DNA of 64,000 nucleotides. Source: a virus. Below, piece after piece: positions 43,355 to 51,227 of this stretch. Location of the stretch: positions 335,797 to 399,796 of IMG/VR virus record IMGVR_UViG_3300036770_003657. The stretch is one strand, 5' to 3'. A program made the translations under genes and the position numbers. How positions within the stretch are numbered: the stretch's first letter is position 1; each line of letters opens with the position of its first letter. The notes under the pieces are model-generated. The model saw only the letters and a list, made by a program, of their open reading frames with translations. It was not told the DNA's origin and did not search any database.

Positions 43355-43489
43355 ATGATATTCTCTTTTTTAACTTTAAGTCTACTGGCTTTTGCTGCTT
43401 GGCTGGATGAACGATTGGAACACAAAGTTAATCCAGCATTAGGAGAAGAATGGGATTTCACTCATCCAGTTATTAAGAAAAAGCATTGA
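43355..43489 (+). CDS. 44-aa membrane-associated microprotein
   Basis: Begins M-I-F-S-F-L-T-L-S-L-L-A-F-A-A-W-L-D and ends in a charged tail. Could be a short membrane or signal-like peptide. Its stop lies inside the next promoter (TTGACA). Confidence 0.55.
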   Translation: MIFSFLTLSLLAFAAWLDERLEHKVNPALGEEWDFTHPVIKKKH

Positions 43490-43513
43490 CATAATTAAAT
43501 AATACTATATAAT
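43486..43513 (+). promoter_or_regulatory. Sigma70-like promoter
   Basis: TTGACA (43486-43491), 16-base spacer, TATAAT (43508-43513), followed by a strong GGGAGGAG site for the next gene. Confidence 0.75.
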
Positions 43514-43535
43514 ACACACACAGGGAGGAGTAGTA

Positions 43536-43814
43536 ATGATTTTATTTGGTCCAGATACAGTAATTGATGCTGTACAGAATATGAAACGCATGGTAGTAAA
43601 TCAGTTTATCACTGATGAAGTCGTGCGTACGGCTGCTCATAACTACATTGACAGTCAAACACAATTTGCCAGGATGTTGGTCAAGAATACATTTGATCTT
43701 GCTGCCAACACTCTAGGCCAATGCGGGACTTTGTTCCCAGAAGTAAAGGTATCCAAGGTGGATGCCGCCAATAATGACACACACTCAGAGGAGAATGAAA
43801 ATGTCAGAATTTAA
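43536..43814 (+). CDS. Phasin-like small helical protein
   Basis: 92 residues. D-A-V-Q-N-M-K-R-M-V-V-N-Q-F, S-Q-T-Q-F-A-R-M-L-V-K-N-T-F-D-L-A-A-N-T resembles the helices of phasin-family proteins. Acidic tail. The strong promoter and ribosome site suggest high expression. Role in the phage unknown. Confidence 0.6.
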   Translation: MILFGPDTVIDAVQNMKRMVVNQFITDEVVRTAAHNYIDSQTQFARMLVKNTFDLAANTLGQCGTLFPEVKVSKVDAANNDTHSEENENVRI

Positions 43815-44082
43815 CGGTTTACAACAAAAAATCAGCATGCCAGAAGTTAAGTTTAATAAAAATGGATATGAGATCCGCACAGAGATCTTAGGTATGGCCA
43901 AACAACTTGCCGAGTTTGAATACAGTGCTAAATTCCAAGGTTGGGAAATGAGCGCTACTCGTGATGAGAAGACAGGTCAAATCGTAACTACGGTAGGGAT
44001 GCCGCAGGTTCCAGGTTTGGAGCAGATTCTAACCACTGCACAGAAGATGTATGAATTTGTTAATCAGGGTACTAAACGATAA
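43801..44082 (+). CDS. Hypothetical protein after phasin-like gene
   Basis: 93 residues from the ATG at 43801 (GAGGAG upstream, inside the previous gene). Includes I-S-M-P-E-V-K-F-N-K-N-G-Y, W-E-M-S-A-T-R-D-E-K-T-G and Y-E-F-V-N-Q-G. Mixed fold; no family is recognised. Followed by an intrinsic terminator. Confidence 0.65.
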   Translation: MSEFNGLQQKISMPEVKFNKNGYEIRTEILGMAKQLAEFEYSAKFQGWEMSATRDEKTGQIVTTVGMPQVPGLEQILTTAQKMYEFVNQGTKR

Positions 44083-44113
44083 AACAACTGCATAGCAGAT
44101 AAAATAATAATAC

Positions 44114-44135
44114 GGGGCCCTTGTGCCCCTTTTTT
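44114..44135 (+). terminator. Intrinsic terminator of the phasin-like operon
   Basis: GGGGC (44114-44118), loop, GCCCC (44125-44129), then TTTTTT. The other strand also has a T-rich trail, so it may serve the convergent gene too. Confidence 0.85.
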
Positions 44136-44763
44136 ATTCGTAACTTACAGTGTTAGTATCACCCAATGCCCACTTAGGATTAGTTTCAACCCTATACACT
44201 TTGGTACATACCTTAAAGTCTGGAAACTTAAGTTCTTTTGGATTGCTGGCAGCGTCTAAAAATATACAACGATTGTTAGGCTGTGCCGCATATTGTCCGT
44301 TATCCAATTCTATAAAATTATAACTCTTGTGATCTTCTGGCCATTCACTATATGTAGTATCGATTACATTAGGATCAGCGTGTGCTTGATCCACTGTGAA
44401 CATATATGATCCACTATAGAATTGTTTATCCTTAGCATAGAACTTACAACTTAGATTTTTTAAAAAACTTTTTTGTATAACAGTCATATCGTAACTAAAG
44501 CAGTCCCATATCTGTAAAGTGTCTAATTCAAGTTGTGCGCCTAAGTTGTCTGTTCTACTTACAAATGCATTGATGGGCAACTTGTCATACAGTGCTCCAT
44601 AATTAGGCAAGTAAGCTTCTATCCTAAATGCCTGTCCTCTTATACTTTTAAGACTTACCCATATACAAGGCTCATAATCTCCTTGACCCTGTTCAAAATC
44701 ATATAAGAATTCACGTTTGATATAGCAGTGTATTGGAGGTATGTTGGCAACTAGAAAACTCAT
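44134..44763 (-). CDS. Conserved phage hypothetical (209 aa)
   Basis: Starts M-S-F-L-V-A-N-I-P-P-I-H-C-Y. Contains Y-E-P-C-I-W-V-S-L-K-S-I-R-G, Y-G-A-L-Y-D-K-L-P-I-N-A-F and W-D-C-F-S-Y-D. A beta-rich soluble protein; the same type is frequent in marine T4-like phages. Function unknown. Overlaps the desaturase stop. Confidence 0.75.
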   Translation of the reverse strand: MSFLVANIPPIHCYIKREFLYDFEQGQGDYEPCIWVSLKSIRGQAFRIEAYLPNYGALYDKLPINAFVSRTDNLGAQLELDTLQIWDCFSYDMTVIQKSFLKNLSCKFYAKDKQFYSGSYMFTVDQAHADPNVIDTTYSEWPEDHKSYNFIELDNGQYAAQPNNRCIFLDAASNPKELKFPDFKVCTKVYRVETNPKWALGDTNTVSYE

Positions 44764-45461
44764 CTTAGTTTGGCCAAACCTAATAGCATTAGCATTTTAA
44801 GATATACATAGCCTATGTCTATTTCCCACCACTTTTCGCTGAGCTTGACACTGCTGGGCTTGTTATGGTGGTTGTTGTGGAGTTCCTCTCCTCCGATAAT
44901 GAATCCAAACGGTATAATATTTCTACTGCGATCAGAAGTTGAACTATTGCGATAGCCCCAATAATGCCCAATACCATTGATAACGCCCGCTGCCCAAAAT
45001 GGTATCCACGCCATCTGAATAAGCCAAATAAGAATACCCCAGCCATTAAAACATAAAGTGTTGATGATAAGAAGTGATAGTATGCCATGACAAGTATATT
45101 TACTATAAATGTTGCGTTCTACCCAATCATCAGGAGTACCTACTCCATATTGATCTATCATTGTACGATCTCTACTGGCTATATCATATAACCAAGCACC
45201 TTTAAACAGTACATTGCATATACCGTATACATGTGGACTATGTGGATCATTAAACTGATCTGTGAACCTATGATGCTTACGATGTATGGCTACCCATTCC
45301 TTAGTATTCATACCTGTTGTAAACCATAACCAAAAACGCATAAAGTGACTGACCACAGGATTGAACACTATACCCTTATGTGCCTGTCCACGATGTAAAA
45401 ATAATGTTACACATACTATAGTAATATGTGTAGCCGTTAAAAGATATAATAGTTCAATCAT
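44760..45461 (-). CDS. Fatty-acid (acyl) desaturase
   Basis: 233 residues, membrane helices with all three His boxes: H-R-G-Q-A-H (23-28), H-R-K-H-H (60-64) and H-N-N-H-H near the C-terminus. The diiron enzyme puts a double bond in acyl chains using O2 and an electron donor. Shorter than cellular homologues but complete. It overlaps genes on both sides, so it is co-translated with the metalloprotease/HD gene. Confidence 0.92.
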   Translation of the reverse strand: MIELLYLLTATHITIVCVTLFLHRGQAHKGIVFNPVVSHFMRFWLWFTTGMNTKEWVAIHRKHHRFTDQFNDPHSPHVYGICNVLFKGAWLYDIASRDRTMIDQYGVGTPDDWVERNIYSKYTCHGILSLLIINTLCFNGWGILIWLIQMAWIPFWAAGVINGIGHYWGYRNSSTSDRSRNIIPFGFIIGGEELHNNHHNKPSSVKLSEKWWEIDIGYVYLKMLMLLGLAKLR

Positions 45462-46351
45462 AAGTGGTGTTTCACTCCAAGCTTGGCACCTAACATGTTC
45501 AAACTCATTAGGTATTTCTTTTGACTACTAGCAGCACGCTCTGGATCCCAACTGCTTTTATCTCCAGTATAGTTTTCATAATTGTCAGCATACTTAACCA
45601 TCATGGCTAATGGATTACCACTGTTAATTATAGCTTCTATATTTTGTCTATAGGTTAGGCTCTTGTTCTTTGTTAGTAGGCCCACTGCCTGTATGACCTG
45701 TGGTGTAAATTCTAACTTGGCCAGCTCATCTATACCAATATGTGTATCTTCTACCACATCGTGTAGGAAGGCTGTTTTCACTGCATCACTGTTAAACCTA
45801 CTGCCAAATATCTTCTTACCAGTTAAGGCCACTGCTCTAGGATGACGCCAATATGGTAGACTACCATATAGTTGATCACCGTGTGCTTGTTTAATAAACT
45901 TAAGAGTTTGTGCTACATTGAGTTCGTTAAGAGGTTCTATACTTTCAGCAAGTAGAGCAGCATGTTGAAATAGCTCTGGGTTCATCTTACCCCATAGTCT
46001 CATTATTACAGCAGCCTTAGCATTAGCTTCATTCTCATGTTCACTACCATCCTCTCCACTATCTGGAGTGAGCACTCCCATACTATCTTGTTTATAGTGG
46101 ACTAGTTCATGTGCTAGAGTTCTAAGTACATCCATAATGTGTCTATTTCCCACATTAAGCTCTATACGTCCACCCATATAGCCACCAAAGCTACGACGAC
46201 TACTGGCCAGTTTGGGATCACTATATAATTTAATCTTAGGTAGGTCGTTCAATTTTATGTGTTTACTAGCGAACCTTAAAAAGTTTTGAATAATAGACTT
46301 GGTTTCATCATCTACCCTAGGTGGTTTTTCTTTTAGCTCTTTAAAGTTCAT
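45458..46351 (-). CDS. Metalloprotease fused to SpoT-type HD (ppGpp hydrolase-like) domain
   Basis: 297 residues. Residues 1-130: zinc protease with H-E-L-V-H (81-85) and downstream E-H-E-N-E-A. Residues 145-297: HD fold of RelA/SpoT/Mesh1 hydrolases, with Y-W-R-H-P-R-A-V-A (His170), F-L-H-D-V-V-E-D (197-202) and V-K-Y-A-D-N (Asp256). The linker L-L-A-E-S and L-N-E-L could be cut by a T4-type prohead protease. The N-terminus M-N-F-K-E-L-K-E looks like a capsid-targeting peptide. The fusion might be injected to lower (p)ppGpp (inference). Confidence 0.78.
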   Translation of the reverse strand: MNFKELKEKPPRVDDETKSIIQNFLRFASKHIKLNDLPKIKLYSDPKLASSRRSFGGYMGGRIELNVGNRHIMDVLRTLAHELVHYKQDSMGVLTPDSGEDGSEHENEANAKAAVIMRLWGKMNPELFQHAALLAESIEPLNELNVAQTLKFIKQAHGDQLYGSLPYWRHPRAVALTGKKIFGSRFNSDAVKTAFLHDVVEDTHIGIDELAKLEFTPQVIQAVGLLTKNKSLTYRQNIEAIINSGNPLAMMVKYADNYENYTGDKSSWDPERAASSQKKYLMSLNMLGAKLGVKHHL

Positions 46352-46548
46352 ATGAATCTTTTATTCTTATTTTGTTCTATAAATGCCTGGTGCTTTATTG
46401 CTCTACAATTATCACAATCACATTCTTTACACTCACATTCTACACATTGTTCTTTACTACAATGATGTGCGTGTCCGCAAGTATGACATGGAGTAAACAA
46501 TCTCTGAGTATTTCCATCTAATGCATCTAATATAGTAAACATGCTCAT
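46348..46548 (-). CDS. Cys-rich, metallothionein-like small protein
   Basis: 66 residues from the ATG at 46548 (GGAG 6 bases upstream). C-H-T-C-G-H-A-H-H-C then C-V-E-C-E-C-K-E-C-D-C-D-N-C: ten Cys and several His packed in about 35 residues. It probably binds Zn or other metal. Overlaps the metalloprotease gene by 4 bases. Confidence 0.7.
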   Translation of the reverse strand: MSMFTILDALDGNTQRLFTPCHTCGHAHHCSKEQCVECECKECDCDNCRAIKHQAFIEQNKNKRFI

Positions 46549-46550
46549 TT

Positions 46551-46751
46551 TTAACTCCAAGGCCTCCCTTGTTCTAATCCTCCTATATTAGGATTATCTA
46601 CTATATCATTACCATCGTATTGTGTGGGCAATTTAGTTATATCATAAGTGCTAGGTCTGTCTGTTGCTGCTCTTTTTATTGCTGCTAGATCTAGTTTAGC
46701 TTTTTGACGTAGCTCTTTGGTAGCTAGTGTACTGATTCCATTTTGCGCCAT
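46551..46751 (-). CDS. Hypothetical 66-aa protein
   Basis: The ATG at 46751 has GGAG 5 bases upstream. L-R-Q-K-A-K-L-D-L-A-A-I-K-R helix then a Pro/Asp-rich tail ending G-R-P-W-S. No family is recognised. It heads the minus-strand operon that includes the desaturase. Confidence 0.6.
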   Translation of the reverse strand: MAQNGISTLATKELRQKAKLDLAAIKRAATDRPSTYDITKLPTQYDGNDIVDNPNIGGLEQGRPWS

Positions 46752-46768
46752 AGCAACTCCATTTTGAA

Positions 46769-46784
46769 TATTTATCAATAAATA
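46769..46784. promoter_or_regulatory. Back-to-back late-type promoters
   Basis: GATAAATA on the minus strand (46769-46776) directly abuts AATAAATA on the plus strand (46777-46784). They point to the 66-aa gene and to hemA respectively. Confidence 0.45.
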
Positions 46785-46792
46785 CTAGTACT

Positions 46793-47989
46793 ATGATAGA
46801 TAAAATCCACTTCAAACGCTTAATCGGCGACTTAAAAGATTCGGGCAAATATCGTGTGTTCAACAATATAGTCCGTGAAAAAGGTAAATTTCCAAACTCA
46901 ATATGGTACGGTCCATACGCAATCAAGAACATCGTTAACTGGTGCTCTAACGATTACCTCGGAATGGGTCAGCACAAAGTTGTCATAGACGCAATGCACA
47001 CTGCACTAGATCAAACTGGTTCAGGGTCAGGTGGTACTAGAAACATCGGCGGGACCAGTACTTATCACGTTGCTTTGGAAACAGAACTAGCATTCTTACA
47101 TCGTAAGGATCGTGCTTTATTATTCAGCAGTGCTTATGTGGCTAATGAATGGAGTCTTATAGCACTGAGTAAAATTGTACCTAATATACACTTTGTGAGC
47201 GATAGTAAAAATCACAATAGTCTAATAGTAGGTATCAGTCATAGTAAGGCTCCGAAAACCGTGTTCACACACAACGATATGGAAAACCTTGAAAGCATAC
47301 TTAAAGCAGTTAGAGATGCTGGAGAGACTCCTTGCGTAGTGTTTGAAAGCGTATACAGTATGGATGGCGATGTTAGCACGATGACTGAAATATGTGACCT
47401 TGCTGACAAATACGAAGCCATTACCTATATTGATGAAGTACACGCAGTAGGCCTATATGGTGAACGTGGTGCAGGTAAGTTGGAAGAACTTAAACTACAA
47501 CATCGTGTGGACATTGTAAATGGTACATTAGGTAAAGCATATGGTGTACAAGGCGGATATATAGCGGCAGATAGTGAAGTGGTAGATGCTATACGCAGTG
47601 TAAGTCATGGCTTTATCTTTACTACAAGTATGAGCCCTGTTAGTTGTGCTGGTGCATTATCAGCAGTTAAATTTCTTAAAGAACATAATGAAATAAGAGA
47701 AAAGCATCAGGAGCGTGCCAATAGACTAAAAACATTATTGAAACAAAATGATCTTCCACTTATGAATACTAGTACACATATTGTGCCAGTGCTTGTAGGC
47801 AATGCTGTTCGTGCTAAGGCAATGAGCGATGCCCTACTAGAAGATCATAACATATATGTTCAACCTATAAATTATCCTACAGTGGCAGTAGGCACAGAGA
47901 GACTACGTTTTGCTCCAACTCCATATCATGATGATGGTATGATGGAGAAGTTAATTGTGGGATTGAAGGATATTTTTAGTCGGATTTAA
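46793..47989 (+). CDS. hemA: 5-aminolevulinate synthase (Shemin pathway)
   Basis: 398 residues, alpha-oxoamine synthase fold. [15 protein letters not shown] (His142), [12 protein letters not shown] (Asp214, His217) and the PLP lysine Lys248 in T-L-G-K-A-Y-G, which has the same number as in Rhodobacter ALAS. Makes 5-aminolevulinate from glycine and succinyl-CoA, the first committed step of tetrapyrrole synthesis. Full length and intact. It stands alone on the plus strand between minus-strand genes, with its start 8 bases after AATAAATA. Confidence 0.93.
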   Translation: MIDKIHFKRLIGDLKDSGKYRVFNNIVREKGKFPNSIWYGPYAIKNIVNWCSNDYLGMGQHKVVIDAMHTALDQTGSGSGGTRNIGGTSTYHVALETELAFLHRKDRALLFSSAYVANEWSLIALSKIVPNIHFVSDSKNHNSLIVGISHSKAPKTVFTHNDMENLESILKAVRDAGETPCVVFESVYSMDGDVSTMTEICDLADKYEAITYIDEVHAVGLYGERGAGKLEELKLQHRVDIVNGTLGKAYGVQGGYIAADSEVVDAIRSVSHGFIFTTSMSPVSCAGALSAVKFLKEHNEIREKHQERANRLKTLLKQNDLPLMNTSTHIVPVLVGNAVRAKAMSDALLEDHNIYVQPINYPTVAVGTERLRFAPTPYHDDGMMEKLIVGLKDIFSRI

Positions 47990-48416
47990 GACTAGCACGT
48001 AACATCCATCCGTGTTTGTTATGTGCATCAATCCTACCAGCAATGAAGTCACTAAAGCCATATTCATTATGGCTTTCACTTGCTTGAAATACTAATTTCA
48101 ATAATTTTATAATTCTTAAATTATCTTCTAATAGAGTAGCCACCATTTGCTCTTTGGGCAATATACTGACTTCATCCTCTATTTGGGTTAACATACTAAA
48201 TCTGCTAAAACTAGCTGGTACGTATGTGCCTAATCCTCTGATCTGTTCGGCAAAAACATCTATACTTTCAAATACTTCCTCGTATATATCCCCAAACAAT
48301 TGATGATATTGAGCAAAATCAGGACCTTCTACATTCCAATGAAAGTTATGTGCCTTTAGGTAAAAGGCAAATGTAGTACTAAAAGCTACTTTGGCTGCTT
48401 TGTGTAGTTCGTCCAT
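47976..48416 (-). CDS. dps: Dps-family ferritin
   Basis: 146 residues. N-F-H-W-N-V-E-G-P, with ferroxidase residues His26, His38, Asp53 and Glu57 ([11 protein letters not shown]). Dps stores iron and shields DNA from oxidative damage. It is convergent with hemA and overlaps its end by 14 bases. Suggests handling of iron freed by heme oxygenase (inference). Confidence 0.9.
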   Translation of the reverse strand: MDELHKAAKVAFSTTFAFYLKAHNFHWNVEGPDFAQYHQLFGDIYEEVFESIDVFAEQIRGLGTYVPASFSRFSMLTQIEDEVSILPKEQMVATLLEDNLRIIKLLKLVFQASESHNEYGFSDFIAGRIDAHNKHGWMLRASLKSD

Positions 48417-48848
48417 TTAGCACCAACTCTGCTTGGCCTCACCGTAATACTCACGGGCAAATCCGTTTTTAATTAATTGACTGCGTAGGCTTACACCATT
48501 TAGTACGATATCACCTAGTACACGACCACCATATTTGTCCCAACCATATAGTATGACTTGGTGCTTTTGCGTACTGGCCACAGCATTTTGTGTAAACTTG
48601 CTGGCTGCTTGTCCACGTTGATCTTCACTGGCACATTGTGCTCTATGTCCTTTCTCTGGAGTATCTACTCCAAATATACGCACACTTAATTGTGGCTTTA
48701 GGGGAGCGGGTAAGAAAGGTGCTTCAATGACCACTGTGTCACCATCAGTGACTTTTAATATTTTGGCATCGTAGGTTACGCCATTAGGCATCTTTTGTGC
48801 CATGGCCATTAAGGGTAAAAAGAATAGGGCTATTAGTAATTTTTTCAT
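48417..48848 (-). CDS. Secreted staphylococcal-nuclease-like (SNase) protein
   Basis: 143 residues. Signal peptide (L-L-I-A-L-F-F-L-P-L-M-A-M-A), then V-T-D-G-D-T-V-V-I, V-R-I-F-G-V-D-T-P-E and Y-G-R-V-L-type G-R-V-L-G-D. Catalytic Asp, Arg and Glu positions appear present. Would cut DNA/RNA in the periplasm. Confidence 0.88.
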   Translation of the reverse strand: MKKLLIALFFLPLMAMAQKMPNGVTYDAKILKVTDGDTVVIEAPFLPAPLKPQLSVRIFGVDTPEKGHRAQCASEDQRGQAASKFTQNAVASTQKHQVILYGWDKYGGRVLGDIVLNGVSLRSQLIKNGFAREYYGEAKQSWC

Positions 48849-48853
48849 AGTAA

Positions 48854-48861
48854 TATTTATT
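48854..48861 (-). promoter_or_regulatory. Late-type element next to the SNase gene
   Basis: AATAAATA on the minus strand 5 bases before the ATG; near-leaderless if used. Confidence 0.3.
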
Positions 48862-49279
48862 AAAAACTGTTATTGAACCATCCAACTTTGCGTCCTTCTG
48901 CTATACGGCGATCATGCTCTTCTGGTGTACTAGGATAACGCCAGGCCCATACAGCCACACAGAGCATAAACACACTAGTATATATTATGCCGCGTATGGG
49001 CACTCCTCCTGTGTACATAAGTACTAGGCTCAACGTCATACTGGCCAGCATAAAGAATTTTAACTTTAAGGGAAACACACGTTTAGTATTCCAGTCTGTT
49101 AGAAACTTACCAAATATACGATGATTCATAATCCAAGCATGTAAGCGTGGACTGGATCTAGCAAAGCAATAAGCAGCACCTACTACGAATGGACTATATG
49201 GTAATCCTGGAGTAATGACTCCTATATAGGCCATGCCTACGCTAATAAATCCCAAACACATCCATAGATACTTTTTCAT
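48860..49279 (-). CDS. DUF454 (YbaN-like) inner-membrane protein
   Basis: 139 residues from the ATG at 49279 (GGGGAAG upstream). G-V-I-T-P-G-L-P-Y-S-P-F, A-R-S-S-P-R-L-H-A-W and three to four helices match the YbaN family. The function is unknown even in bacteria, where ybaN is often found near heme genes (as I recall). ATGA overlap with the radical SAM gene. Confidence 0.82.
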   Translation of the reverse strand: MKKYLWMCLGFISVGMAYIGVITPGLPYSPFVVGAAYCFARSSPRLHAWIMNHRIFGKFLTDWNTKRVFPLKLKFFMLASMTLSLVLMYTGGVPIRGIIYTSVFMLCVAVWAWRYPSTPEEHDRRIAEGRKVGWFNNSF

Positions 49280-50145
49280 AATCTTCCCCAACTATTTTCG
49301 CTCTTGCGTGCCTGTAGATCAAAGCCATTTGAACATAAACGTCGCTGACACATTATAGGATCTGTAGGCCAGTTTATATTGTCCATATATAAATTACCTA
49401 TTGATCCACCTTGCTCACACCATCCTCGGTACACGTCACCAAACTTATCTATTACAAATTGTTCAACTCCGGCCCAACACATATGTCCGTGATACTCGTT
49501 TAATCTATGTAACTTTTTATACTCAATTTGATCAACTATTTGTTCTTCACCTACATCTTTATCTCTGTAATAAAAATTTAATTGTTGTTCGCTGTACTGA
49601 TAATAGTCATTATTACCTTTAGTAAAATTTTTATACAATAATTGTATTTCAGGTGTATATCCTCTGACTTCTAGTAAGTCTTTTATCTTTATGATGTCAT
49701 TCCAATATTTGGGAGTAATCGGTAGTTTCACTGTAACATCTACATTTTTCTCTTTAAGTTTTTCTAATACAAAGATCAAGTGTTCAACTGGTAGGAAGTG
49801 TAGATGATAACTTATGTTTACTCTATTGAAAAATTTACCATACTGATCCCACCAACTAATTTCTCTACTTCCGTTGGTTTCTAAAACAATTCGTTTATTT
49901 GGATTTGGTATAGAATTATTTAATGCCCATTCTAGTCCTCTGAACACTGTGGGCTCACCACCTATTAGGCTTAATTCAAAACTATCAAAATGGTCATAGA
50001 CTTTGGCAAAGCCTCTGACAAATACTAAGGGATCTGGTAGGCCAATACTGCCAGACTTTAGTATGTCTGGACAGTATTCGCAGTTGAAATTACAATGATT
50101 GGTAAAGTTCCACTGTATTCTTATTGGTTGATATATGCCAGCCAA
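49276..50145 (-). CDS. Radical SAM enzyme with C-terminal Cys cluster
   Basis: 289 residues. C-N-F-N-C-E-Y-C (C-x3-C-x2-C) binds the [4Fe-4S] cluster; L-S-L-I-G-G-E-P-T follows; C-terminal cysteines (M-C-W-A-G, W-C-E-Q-G, M-C-Q-R-R-L-C) suggest an added SPASM-type cluster. The substrate is unknown, perhaps a peptide or sugar. It overlaps the HNH gene. Confidence 0.87.
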   Translation of the reverse strand: MAGIYQPIRIQWNFTNHCNFNCEYCPDILKSGSIGLPDPLVFVRGFAKVYDHFDSFELSLIGGEPTVFRGLEWALNNSIPNPNKRIVLETNGSREISWWDQYGKFFNRVNISYHLHFLPVEHLIFVLEKLKEKNVDVTVKLPITPKYWNDIIKIKDLLEVRGYTPEIQLLYKNFTKGNNDYYQYSEQQLNFYYRDKDVGEEQIVDQIEYKKLHRLNEYHGHMCWAGVEQFVIDKFGDVYRGWCEQGGSIGNLYMDNINWPTDPIMCQRRLCSNGFDLQARKSENSWGRL

Positions 50146-50633
50146 GAGTCCTGCCTTACATTGAATGGTATTGCTCTACGCTTATTTACCAATTCAAAGT
50201 ATGCTGGCTTGTAGGGCTTGACCTTAGGCTTCATCCTAGTATCACTGCCCTTGGCTGCATTGCAGGGTCCACAGGCTGTGACAGTGTTATCGAACACAGT
50301 CTTGCCACCTTGGCTCACAGGCTTAACATGATCCAATGTACAGTCTTTTTTCTGTAGGTGTTTGTCACAGTATAGGCAAGTATAATTGTCTCTTAGGAAC
50401 ACATTGCTCTTACTGAATCTTACATAGCTTTTTGGCTTAGTATATTCTCTGAGCATGATAATACTGGGCACAAAGGTTTCCCAATTAACACTGCGTACAA
50501 TCCAATTCTCATACCATTCAATCACAGAAGCCTTATCCAATACCATATAGCGGATTGACTCTTGCCAATTAATTGTGCTAAGAGGAAGATAGTTTAAAGG
50601 TTGTCCGTCTGCGTTAAGAACTAGTGTGTCCAT
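50121..50633 (-). CDS. HNH endonuclease
   Basis: 170 residues. Y-T-C-L-Y-C, L-D-H-V-K-P, G-G-K-T-V-F-D-N-T-V and A-C-G-P-C-N form a zinc-supported HNH site in the 5-methylcytosine-restriction-type family. It is present as a free gene, not inside an intron. Own sigma70-like promoter. Confidence 0.9.
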   Translation of the reverse strand: MDTLVLNADGQPLNYLPLSTINWQESIRYMVLDKASVIEWYENWIVRSVNWETFVPSIIMLREYTKPKSYVRFSKSNVFLRDNYTCLYCDKHLQKKDCTLDHVKPVSQGGKTVFDNTVTACGPCNAAKGSDTRMKPKVKPYKPAYFELVNKRRAIPFNVRQDSWLAYINQ

Positions 50634-50655
50634 AATTTACTACTCAAAAAATTGT

Positions 50656-50684
50656 ATTATACTACCGGTCCTGTGTTTAGTCAA
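50656..50684 (-). promoter_or_regulatory. Sigma70-like promoter of the HNH/radical SAM operon
   Basis: On the minus strand TTGACT (50679-50684), 17-base spacer, TATAAT (50656-50661). Confidence 0.6.
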
Positions 50685-51225
50685 ATATTGATTGGACGAA
50701 ATCGTTGCTACTACGTTCTAAACTTTGGAGCCATTGATCCTTAAGGTCGTGATGAAATACCAAATCATAATTAGCACTGCTTATTAACCAACTAGCATTA
50801 CGATCTCTAGGTGGAGCACCATCATATTCTTCTTGTAGTTGTTCTGGGCTCCAACCACATAGGCCTAAGAATAACCTAAAGTGTTTAGGAGCATCACCTT
50901 CACCCAATCTTGGCAATAGGTCATCACTGCTACTGATACTAAACTCTTTATTAATACGCATGGTATTAGATCCTGCCCATTCACTGCTATGCAACATGGT
51001 AAGTGCCTTAATATTAACAGGACCGCCCACATATATATAACCTGGTATGTTTAATCTTTCACCTATTTGCTCTGTAAACTCAGCAGTACTAACGCTACTG
51101 CGTTTGTTCAAAAGTAAACCCATACTGCCGTTTACGTGATCTTCTGTGACAAAAATAACACTTTTATACCAAAATCCTGTTTTCATTTTTGGTGGGGCAA
51201 TTAATAATTTTCCGGTAAAATCCAT
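50677..51225 (-). CDS. AlgH/YqgE (UPF0301) family protein
   Basis: 182 residues. G-K-L-L-I-A-P-P, G-S-M-G-L-L-L-N-K-R, Y-V-G-G-P-V and L-F-L-G-L-C-G-W-S-P-E-Q-L-Q match the family core. Known bacterial members have unclear roles in transcription or cell surface. Uncommon in phages. Preceded by AGGATAAC. Confidence 0.88.
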   Translation of the reverse strand: MDFTGKLLIAPPKMKTGFWYKSVIFVTEDHVNGSMGLLLNKRSSVSTAEFTEQIGERLNIPGYIYVGGPVNIKALTMLHSSEWAGSNTMRINKEFSISSSDDLLPRLGEGDAPKHFRLFLGLCGWSPEQLQEEYDGAPPRDRNASWLISSANYDLVFHHDLKDQWLQSLERSSNDFVQSIFD

Positions 51226-51227
51226 TG

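Noticed and set aside
44819-45088. 89-aa minus-strand frame with hydrophobic ends inside the desaturase gene
   Set aside because: It lies in another frame within a gene with all three His boxes and has no ribosome site.
50121-50633. HNH gene as a homing endonuclease in an intron
   Set aside because: Neighbouring genes are not split and no intron borders were seen.
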